From Chitinophagaceae bacterium (GTDB lineage Bacteria; Bacteroidota; Bacteroidia; Chitinophagales; Chitinophagaceae), in NCBI GenBank assembly GCA_947447825.1, contig CANFLL010000042.1, forward strand, positions 1-34,777: a DNA stretch of 34,777 bases, given 5' to 3'. Below the pieces are notes generated by a model. It searched no databases. It had not been told where the DNA came from and saw only the letters and a list, made by a program, of their open reading frames with translations. The translations under genes and the position numbers were made by a program. Each line of letters opens with the position of its first letter. Within the stretch, counting starts at the first letter, position 1. Positions 1 to 7,065 of the stretch are shown piece by piece.

Positions 1-93
1 TACTTCAAAAAATGTCAAGTACGATGTTGGTACTATTATTTTTGAAAGGTCAAACAACAAATCTTTAGTAGCGCCTTTTCTCTTTTTGCCCAT
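1..93 (-). CDS. Partial CDS at window edge, possibly ISAon1-type transposase N-region
   Basis: An open frame reads out of the left edge from an ATG at 93 and gives 31 residues, starting MGKKRKGATKDLLFDLSKII and ending with a V-P-T-S-Y-L-T-F-F-E-V stretch. The basic start followed by a leucine-rich helix and a Y-x-x-F-F-E-V segment resembles, from memory, the short N-terminal ORF of ISAon1-type transposases common in Bacteroidota. Its start lies just past the point where the neighbouring acyltransferase frame breaks, which fits an insertion. The fragment is too short for a firm call and could be an unrelated small gene. Confidence 0.35.
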   Translation of the reverse strand, partial: MGKKRKGATKDLLFDLSKIIVPTSYLTFFEV

Positions 94-130
94 AAGCAAA
101 TATATTCTCTAAAAATTGCGTAGCACCTCA
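1..130 (-). mobile_element. Possible IS end interrupting the acyltransferase gene
   Basis: The acyltransferase coding sequence on the minus strand stops abruptly at 128-130, in the middle of a membrane segment, and unrelated AT-rich sequence with a new small ORF follows. The likely junction is the GAGGTGCTACGC stretch (minus strand, about 129-118). This is inferred from the truncated gene and the new ORF. The other end of the element lies outside the window, so inverted repeats and a target duplication cannot be checked. Confidence 0.3.
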
Positions 131-463
131 ATAAAAGAAATAGCCCAAATAATACAAAGGGGCAATCCTAAAAAAACGTCTTACCATAAATTTATCATAA
201 CTATTATTCTCAGTAGATAATTTACTATCTATAGAATAAAAAATTGTAAAAGCACTTATAACAAAAAACAAAGTAACTCCCTGATGTCCAAACCAGATAA
301 ACATATCAATTGGTTTTATGCCAATATTGTCCTTAAATGCATGATGTGTTGTATGTGTTAGTATTACAAGTAAAATTGCTATGCCACGGAAATATTGAAT
401 AAATTCTATTCTCTTACTAATAGATTTCAGTTTTGAAGGCTGGCTTGTTTCCATAATTTTCAT
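128..463 (-). pseudogene. Acyltransferase family 3 (OafA/YrhL-like), N-terminal stump
   Basis: The 111 residues match the beginning of an integral-membrane acyltransferase 3 protein, a family that O-acylates surface sugars. Visible features are the opening FIQYFRGIAILLVILTHTTH with the family's R-G-x-A and catalytic-type histidine, then GHQGVTLFFVISAF, then VRRFFRIAPLYYLGYFFY. Family members usually have about 330-400 residues and ten or more membrane spans. This one ends after the second or third span at a stop formed at a probable insertion junction, so it is almost surely non-functional. Its ATG overlaps the stop of the upstream reading frame by four bases (ATGA), suggesting that the two were once translationally coupled. 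Confidence 0.75.
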
Positions 464-964
464 CTAAACATTAATATTTTAACTGAGTTTCCGTTCCAGC
501 TATCGCCGGAAGCTACAATAACGCCCTGAGGCGTTAAGGGTGCAAACCAATTAGGACTAGAGTTATTTCCTGTTGATCCTGTAGTGGTAGTCCCAATTCC
601 TGTACCTCCATTTCTAGCTGGTGGCACTGCGCCACTAGAGTCGTTTGAGCTAGAGCCATTGCCGCAGTTGGCAAAATCATTACAAGTGCCAAACTGCCCA
701 ATATTTCCAACTTCCATAGGTCTTTGAATGCCATCGCAGATATAACCATTGGCGTTATAATTATATAGATAAGTAATTTGTCCCAACTGAGTAGCTAGAT
801 TTTGGAACGGTACTCGATACACCAATAATGCCAATGTCGCCACCAGCAGCATTTATGGACATATCCGCAGAATTACTTTGGCAAAATACAGCTGCACTAA
901 GTATGCAAAAAAAGACTGTTAGGAATTTCGTTTTATTTTGGTAACGAATAAAGCTTTTTTTCAT
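460..964 (-). pseudogene. Frame-broken secreted protein of unknown family
   Basis: A clean signal peptide starts at the ATG at 964 (MKKSFIRYQNKTKFLTVFFC, then ILSAAVFCQ). It is followed by DMSINAAGGDIGIIGVSSTVP, after which the frame ends at 761. A second frame covering 852-460 continues without a break with NLATQLGQITYLYNYNANGY, a cysteine-containing stretch, a Gly/Ser/Asn/Thr-rich linker and a final NWFAPLTPQGVIVASGDSWN segment. The simplest reading is one exported protein split by a frameshift near 790-800. The second frame is low in complexity, so it could also be chance. I do not recognise the family. Confidence 0.4.
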
Positions 965-1021
965 AAAGAATAATTTAGATGCTATTGCATCTGATTTAAT
1001 AGATATTTCGTGATAAAACAA

Positions 1022-1551
1022 TTCAACTAATTAATGAATTATAAAACCATGATACAAATGAAAATTGCGCTCCTATCTAGCAAAAATTTCGGCAACTTCA
1101 TTTAAGTGTACCAACAGAACCAATTTATATTTATCAAGAAAAGAAGGTATTCTTTCGGACATATTTTCAACGGACACTTCTTTTTACCTTGTATTTATTT
1201 TGCAAATGTGGAGCATTTTACTGTAACAAACAAGCAATATTTAAATTAATTTACAAATGATAAAGATTCCTTTAAAAATCAAAAACCTTTGCGTTTTATC
1301 CATTGAATAAAAAGCCGCTTAACTTGTATGAAGCATTGTTTGGTGATATTTGTGTTCCTCTCCTACATCATTATATTGAATGTTTTCCTTTCGGCAGGTT
1401 CTAATTCTGCATTTAGAAGTTGGTAAAAATCACCAACTTCTTAAAACAGGATACGAAAAGATCCCTGTACAAACGTCCACGTTTAGCAGTCCCACTGCAT
1501 TTTTTGGTTAACAATGAATAAAACATCATTCAGTACTCATTTTTAATGAAT
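1022..1551. other. Gene-free interval, nothing recognised
   Basis: AT-rich sequence with frequent stops in all frames. No convincing gene, RNA or terminator was seen. It leads into the 21-bp tandem array that starts at about 1552. Confidence 0.6.
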
Positions 1552-1745
1552 CGGTAAGCATATTTAATCAATCGGTACCCATTTTTGACCAATCGGTAAG
1601 ATTTTTTAATCAATCGGTAAGGTTTTTCAACCAATCGGTACGCATATTTGACCAATCGGTACGCATATTTAATGAATCGGTAAGTTATTTTAACCAAACG
1701 GTAAGCATTTTTAATCAATCGGTATCCATTTTTAATGAATCGGTA
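1546..1745. repeat. Tandem array, ten units of exactly 21 bp
   Basis: The core CGGTA occurs at 1552, 1573, 1594, 1615, 1636, 1657, 1678, 1699, 1720 and 1741, always 21 bases apart. Each core sits in AA(T/A)CGGTAnGnAT followed by a T-rich stretch and AAT(C/G)A. Because 21 is a multiple of three, the minus strand stays open and reads as a Y-R-(L/F)-(V/I)-K heptad repeat, which I regard as a by-product. Spacing of exactly two helical turns would put every core on the same face of the DNA. Function unknown. Confidence 0.9.
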
Positions 1746-2203
1746 TAATGAGTTCGAAAATTATGAAATTAAAAGGCATGAATTGCACAAAAAATTATTT
1801 AATCGTTTTTTTTAATTATTATACTGGAAAATTGATTACAAGCAAGATTGCCAAGAAACACTTCGTTAATCTCTTTGCTAAAAAACAAAGAAGCTGTATC
1901 ATCCGAAAAATTAGCTTTTGAAGCTTTAGTGGTGTGAAAAAATAAAAACTTATAGAACCTGTGTAGCGCGCTCTGCACCGTATTCATTGCTTTCTTCAAT
2001 GAGTTTAACCCTTTCAGGCAAAGTCTTACTTCCGTTTGCACAAAGTTTCTCAAATTTTAAAAAATCATTTACAATTATGAGAAATATTTCAACCATTTAG
2101 GGAACTAGAGGGTAATCAACAACCATTAACTCCCTTTATGATATGATAGTGTATGACAGTTAGTTTTATTTACCACCATAGTTTGCACGCAATTACGTTT
2201 GCC
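1746..2203. other. Gene-free interval upstream of the pectin locus
   Basis: Apart from an 84-codon minus-strand frame (1799-2053) with no recognisable domain, nothing gene-like is seen. The promoter of the lyase operon should lie here, but I could not identify a convincing -33/-7 pair. Confidence 0.5.
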
Positions 2204-4705
2204 ATGAAAAATATCGTTACCCTTTGTCTATTCTTTTTATTTAATGCTGCTATTAACAATGTTTGCTTGGCACAAGTTCCTGGTGGGGGAACAGGTACAG
2301 GATCCAATGTAACTGTGACGGATAACGGCACTACCGTTATATTAAGCAATGGCATCATCTCTGCCACCATTACTAAAAGTAATGCAATGATTACCAACTA
2401 TAAGTTTAATGGATACAATATGCTCTCTGGTGGTTTTAGGGGAGGGCAAATCTATTGGACATGGGTTATGCCTAATTTGCAAGGTCCTTCGGGTTGTGTA
2501 TATACTTTGAATGCAAATCCTACTAACAATAATGGCGATTATGCAGAAGTTCAATTACACATGAAATGGAATGGCACCAGCACCGCTGCGGCTCTTGATG
2601 TAACCATTTTTTATTCACTCACAAGAGGCGCACAGGGTGTTTATGCTTCTGCCATGCTCAACCACCCACCTAATTATCCATATTGCCCCGGTGGTGAATG
2701 GCGAATGGCTAGTTATGTGGGGGGCACTTTCGATTGGTTGAGCGTAGATAGCCTTAGAACAAGAAAAATGGCTAAACCCAGTGACTCATCAGTTGCTGTA
2801 AATGGTGCGCCCAAAGAAGTGTCTTTGTGGACAAGCGGTATTTATAAAAACCAATATGAATGCAAGTACGATTACAGTGCCGATTTTGGCAGTGTAGATG
2901 TATGGGGCTGGAGTAGTACCACCAGAAACGTGGGTATTTGGGTAACTGCCCCAAGCAAGGAATACTATAACGGAGGCCCGATGAAACTAGAGCTAATGTG
3001 CCACCAAGGACCTACATTGTTAAACATGCTTTCTGGCGAACATTACCAAATGGGAACAGATTTTGGCATGGATACGCTAGAAAGCTTCAAAAAGGTTTAT
3101 GGTCCATTCCTAATTTATTGCAATAGTGTGCCTTCTGGAACACCAAACGCACCAGCCGCTTTGTTTGCGGATGCACAAGCACAGGCAAAGGCAGAACAAG
3201 CTGCTTGGCCTTACAGTTGGTTTACCATTCCTGATTATTTAAAGAAAAAACAAAGAGGAATTGTAACAGGTAAGCTTGTGATAAATGATACTACTACCCC
3301 CGGTGTTGTAGCTGCAAATATGTGGGTGGGTGTTGCGGTAACCCCCGCATCTAAAACCAATGTAAAAGACTTTCAGATGTGGGTGAAAAACTATCAGTTC
3401 TGGACACACACAGACAGCTTAGGCAATTTTACAATACCTAATGTACATCCAGGATTGTATAACATCTATGCGTTTGGTCCAAGTGCAGCAGGACAAATGA
3501 GTAAACTAAATTATCTTACAGTAGCGGCGGATAGTATAAGTGCATTGGGTGATGTGGTGTGGGTTCCTACCCGGACTGCACCAACTGTTTGGGTGATAGG
3601 TGTGCCAGACAGAACCGCTAGTGAGTTTAGACATGGAAAAGATTGGTGGACTAGCGATACTTTTCCGAGTGTACATTGGGGTAAGTTCATGGATTATCCT
3701 GAAGACTTCCCCAATGGCGTAAACTATACCATTGGTCAGAGCAACGTGGCTACAGATTGGAACTTTGTAATGGACTACGACAAAAACGTTTCCGCTAGTA
3801 GTCCAGTATGGAAGATTAATTTTAGTTTGGCAAATGCTCCTAAGGTTGGCAACAAAAATTCAGCACTTTATGTGGCGGTTGCTGCTGCTTTCACCTCTGC
3901 CCTAATAGTTAAAGTAAATGGCACTCTCATCACCACTGCAACTGGCTCAATTCCTATTAACGCTTCCAATGCTAAAATAAGAAAAGGTATCCATGGGGCT
4001 TTTGCTGACTTAAGATTACTTTTTAATGGGAATCTATTAAAGGCTGGGAATAATACCGTCGAATTTACATTGCGAACTGTAGGTGGTGCAACTTCCGGCG
4101 ATATAATGTTCGATTATCTACGTTTAGAAGCTCCAGGTACTACAATTGGCGAACCCCTACCCATTCAATTTCTTCCATTAACGATTACTAAAGAAAACAC
4201 AAGTGCAGTATTGCATTGGGCAACGTTGACAGAAGAAAATAATGATCATTTTGAAGTGGAGCGTTCAGTTGATGGAATCAATTTTAGCAGTATAAACAGT
4301 ATTCCTTCAAAGGGGAATAGTACACAAAGAACAGCCTATACATTTACAGATAATACTCCTTTAATGGGATCGAGTTATTACCGCGTTAAACAAGTGGATA
4401 AGAGTGGAAAGTTTACTTATGGCAATGTCATTTCAGTAAACTTTACAAGTAAAGGCGATGCTTTGAAACTATATCCAAATCCAGCAAAAAGAACGGTTAC
4501 ATTTGGTTTTAATATTAAGGAACAAGGAATGCTATTGGCAAACATTGTTAATGCAAAAGGGATAGTTGTAAAAGAGATTAAGATAAATGCAGTTACTGGC
4601 AATAATAACCAACAGATTAGTCTTGATGGTTTAGCTGCTGGTAATTATTACATCATTTTGAGAAACAATATACAACAAATTTCTAGCAGATTCGAAAAGC
4701 TTTAA
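2204..4705 (+). CDS. Rhamnogalacturonan endolyase, PL4 family, T9SS cargo
   Basis: Predicted secreted lyase that cleaves the rhamnogalacturonan I backbone of pectin by beta-elimination. The start is placed at the ATG at 2204 because it gives a clean signal peptide (MKNIVTLCLFFLFNAAINNV, cut after CLA). The frame is open to 2153, and residue numbers here count from 2153. Domains in order: catalytic beta-sandwich about 50-365; Fn3-like domain about 366-455 (RGIVTGKLVINDTT, ANMWVGVA); carbohydrate-binding-like jelly roll about 474-665 (GVPDRTASEFRHGKDWW); Fn3-like linker about 670-768; T9SS type A sorting domain from LYPNPAK, about 772-850. By analogy with the Aspergillus enzyme, K205 (TRKM) and H297 (GEHYQMG) are candidate catalytic residues. 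The esterase-like gene follows after 30 bases, implying an operon. A close paralogue lies at 7066-9576. Confidence 0.88.
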   Translation: MKNIVTLCLFFLFNAAINNVCLAQVPGGGTGTGSNVTVTDNGTTVILSNGIISATITKSNAMITNYKFNGYNMLSGGFRGGQIYWTWVMPNLQGPSGCVYTLNANPTNNNGDYAEVQLHMKWNGTSTAAALDVTIFYSLTRGAQGVYASAMLNHPPNYPYCPGGEWRMASYVGGTFDWLSVDSLRTRKMAKPSDSSVAVNGAPKEVSLWTSGIYKNQYECKYDYSADFGSVDVWGWSSTTRNVGIWVTAPSKEYYNGGPMKLELMCHQGPTLLNMLSGEHYQMGTDFGMDTLESFKKVYGPFLIYCNSVPSGTPNAPAALFADAQAQAKAEQAAWPYSWFTIPDYLKKKQRGIVTGKLVINDTTTPGVVAANMWVGVAVTPASKTNVKDFQMWVKNYQFWTHTDSLGNFTIPNVHPGLYNIYAFGPSAAGQMSKLNYLTVAADSISALGDVVWVPTRTAPTVWVIGVPDRTASEFRHGKDWWTSDTFPSVHWGKFMDYPEDFPNGVNYTIGQSNVATDWNFVMDYDKNVSASSPVWKINFSLANAPKVGNKNSALYVAVAAAFTSALIVKVNGTLITTATGSIPINASNAKIRKGIHGAFADLRLLFNGNLLKAGNNTVEFTLRTVGGATSGDIMFDYLRLEAPGTTIGEPLPIQFLPLTITKENTSAVLHWATLTEENNDHFEVERSVDGINFSSINSIPSKGNSTQRTAYTFTDNTPLMGSSYYRVKQVDKSGKFTYGNVISVNFTSKGDALKLYPNPAKRTVTFGFNIKEQGMLLANIVNAKGIVVKEIKINAVTGNNNQQISLDGLAAGNYYIILRNNIQQISSRFEKL

Positions 4706-4735
4706 TTCTTTATTATCAAATAATTCAATATAAAA

Positions 4736-6943
4736 ATGTTTAATATTTCAAGTCGTCTTTATCGTAGTATCGTTTTATCCTTTACTATTTTATTTTTTAT
4801 ATTAAAAGTACAAGCCAAAGTTGTAGTGCCAATGCCTTTTTACAGCCACATGGTGTTGCAACGAAATATACCTGTGCCGCTGTGGGGAACTGCCGCTGTG
4901 GGAGAACAAATAGAACTTAGTTTTAATGGACAAATAAAAGATACCGTTGCAGGAGTTGATGGAAAATGGCGAATTGTACTCGACCCAATGGTGGCTAATG
5001 GTCCACTAACACTGACTGTAAAGGGAACCAATACCGTAACACTTACTGATATTTATGTTGGAGAGGTTTGGAATTGTGCTGGACAATCAAACATGGATAC
5101 CAGACTATCATATTATCAAACCAATAATCCTACTTGGGGATATGCTGATACTATTGCCAATGCTACTGACTCATTATTGCGGTATATTGATGTTAGGTAT
5201 ACCATTTTGAAGCGTAATGTAGGTTGGAATGTTATATCACCATCAACAGCAGGTGGTTGTTCTGCAACAGCCTATTTTTTTGGAAAGGCACTGCAAAAGA
5301 AACTAGGATGTGCAGTTGGCTTATTAGTAACTGCTGTTGGTGGAACATTTATTGAAGGCTGGCTAGATCCTGCAACAACTGCTGCCGACACAAATATGGT
5401 AATGCCAAACGGATTAACTACTGTGGGTGATCAATTTAATCAATTTATTACGCCAGTTTTAAACTATGGAATAAAGGGTACTATCTGTATGCATGGAGAG
5501 CAAAACGCTGGCGATACATTAACAGCTCCATTGTATGGAGACAGATTTAAAAAACTGATAACCTCTTGGAGAAAAGATTGGGGACAAGGTGATTTTCCTT
5601 TTTATTATGGACAGATTACCATGTTTAATACGAAAGCCCCTGTTGATAGTTTTAGCCCTAGAGTACAGATTAGGGAAGCACAACGTTTTGCTTTATCGCT
5701 TCCTAAAACAAGCATGACTGTAAATGTGGATTTAGGTACTGGTACTTGGCATTTTCCTAATAAATACGAAGCTGGCAGAAGGTTGTCTTTAATAGCTTTA
5801 GCAAGAGACTATGGCTATGATACGTTGGAGTATTCTGGACCAACATTTGAAAAATTGGGCGTTCAGGGTAATAAGGCGAAGTTGCTTTTTAGTCATAGAG
5901 GTTTGGGATTAAAAATGTCAACTGGAACCACCCTTACAGGTTTTTACATTGCTGGAGCAAATGGTGTTTGGTACAAGGCAACGGGTTCAATTGTAGATAG
6001 TATGGTGGTGCTTACAAATGCCAGTGTGCCAAACCCAACAAGGGTTAGTTATGCACAAGGAAAAACCTCCTACAATTTGTTTAATAAGAACGGGCTACCC
6101 GCTTCTCCATTTAATAGCGATTTGCAATGTTGGTCTGATGGTGTCAATCAAATAATATCAATACCAGAAACAAGTAATAAAACTTTAGGTGTGCCAGACT
6201 TTAGCCCTGCAACCACTACTTCTGGTTTGCCTATTACTTACCAAACTGACAACGCAAGTGTAGCCACTATTGATAGTGCGGGATTAATACATTTAGAAGG
6301 GGCAGGTACCTGTCATATTACTGCTTATCAGTCAGGAGATTCTACTTACAGATCATCAGTTACTTTGTCTCAAACCCTTACTGTCTCTAATCCATTGCCC
6401 ATAGCTTTTTTGCCTTTAACCGTTACTAAAAAGAATACTGTGGCAGTACTTCATTGGGCAACACTTACAGAACAGAACAATGATCATTTCGAAGTGCAAC
6501 GCTCTATAGATGGAATAAGCTTTACCAGTATTAATAATATAGCTTCAAAAGAAAATAATACTACTAAAATAGAGTACGGTTATATAGATAACGCACCTTC
6601 AAAGGGTTTGAACTATTACCGCATCAAACAAGTGGATAAAAGCGGAAAAGTAACTTATGGCAATGTTGTCACTATCAATTTCACTAGTTATGACCATACC
6701 CTTAAACTATATCCAAATCCTGCAAAAGAAATTATAACCTTTAGCTTTTATGCCAAGGAACAAGGAGTACAGGTTGTGAATATTATTAATGCAAGAGGAG
6801 TGGTTGTAAAAAAGTTAACTATCAATGCAATTCTTGGTGAAAACAACCAACAAATTAGCCTTGCAGGTTTGAGTAAGGGTAATTATTTCATCATTTTAAA
6901 TAATAATACACTAAACATTTCTAGTCGGTTAGAGAAGTTATAA
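4736..6943 (+). CDS. Sialate O-acetylesterase-like SGNH hydrolase, T9SS cargo, probable pectin deacetylase
   Basis: Secreted 735-residue protein with an N-terminal signal peptide (to about residue 27, VQA) and the family opening MVLQRNIPVPLWGTA. The nucleophile motif is GQSNM with S118. A second block, MHGEQNAG (E255), replaces the usual W-Y-Q-G-E-S-N. The histidine block is DLGTGTWHFPNK (H339). The aspartate usually two residues before this His is Thr here. About residues 475-555 form a bacterial Ig-like domain (SPATTTSGLPITYQTDNASV). The rest is the same Fn3-like linker plus LYPNPAK sorting domain as in the flanking lyases. Lying between two PL4 lyases, it probably removes acetyl groups from rhamnogalacturonan; this is inferred from position only. 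Activity is uncertain because of the altered motif. Confidence 0.82.
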   Translation: MFNISSRLYRSIVLSFTILFFILKVQAKVVVPMPFYSHMVLQRNIPVPLWGTAAVGEQIELSFNGQIKDTVAGVDGKWRIVLDPMVANGPLTLTVKGTNTVTLTDIYVGEVWNCAGQSNMDTRLSYYQTNNPTWGYADTIANATDSLLRYIDVRYTILKRNVGWNVISPSTAGGCSATAYFFGKALQKKLGCAVGLLVTAVGGTFIEGWLDPATTAADTNMVMPNGLTTVGDQFNQFITPVLNYGIKGTICMHGEQNAGDTLTAPLYGDRFKKLITSWRKDWGQGDFPFYYGQITMFNTKAPVDSFSPRVQIREAQRFALSLPKTSMTVNVDLGTGTWHFPNKYEAGRRLSLIALARDYGYDTLEYSGPTFEKLGVQGNKAKLLFSHRGLGLKMSTGTTLTGFYIAGANGVWYKATGSIVDSMVVLTNASVPNPTRVSYAQGKTSYNLFNKNGLPASPFNSDLQCWSDGVNQIISIPETSNKTLGVPDFSPATTTSGLPITYQTDNASVATIDSAGLIHLEGAGTCHITAYQSGDSTYRSSVTLSQTLTVSNPLPIAFLPLTVTKKNTVAVLHWATLTEQNNDHFEVQRSIDGISFTSINNIASKENNTTKIEYGYIDNAPSKGLNYYRIKQVDKSGKVTYGNVVTINFTSYDHTLKLYPNPAKEIITFSFYAKEQGVQVVNIINARGVVVKKLTINAILGENNQQISLAGLSKGNYFIILNNNTLNISSRLEKL

Positions 6944-7065
6944 TATAAATATTGACTTATTTATTCGATACTTATTCAATTTTAACTTCAAATAATTTAA
7001 AACAACACCCTTTCAGGATAGCACATAACGGGAATCATTTTTTGCTACACTAGCTTGCAACCCAA

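Noticed and set aside
534-749. 71-codon minus-strand ORF overlapping the broken secreted protein
   Set aside because: Looks like a shadow of the Gly/Ser-rich frame; Leu/Gln-rich composition typical of out-of-frame translation.
1530-1718. 62-codon minus-strand ORF reading as YRLVK heptads
   Set aside because: It is the translation of the 21-bp array, open only because the period is a multiple of three; no initiation signals.
1799-2053. 84-codon minus-strand ORF
   Set aside because: No recognisable domain, unusual composition, isolated; not supported as a gene.
2194-2201. TACGTTTG as a -7 promoter element of the first lyase
   Set aside because: It ends two bases before the chosen ATG, so transcription would begin inside the signal peptide; no -33 element at the right distance.
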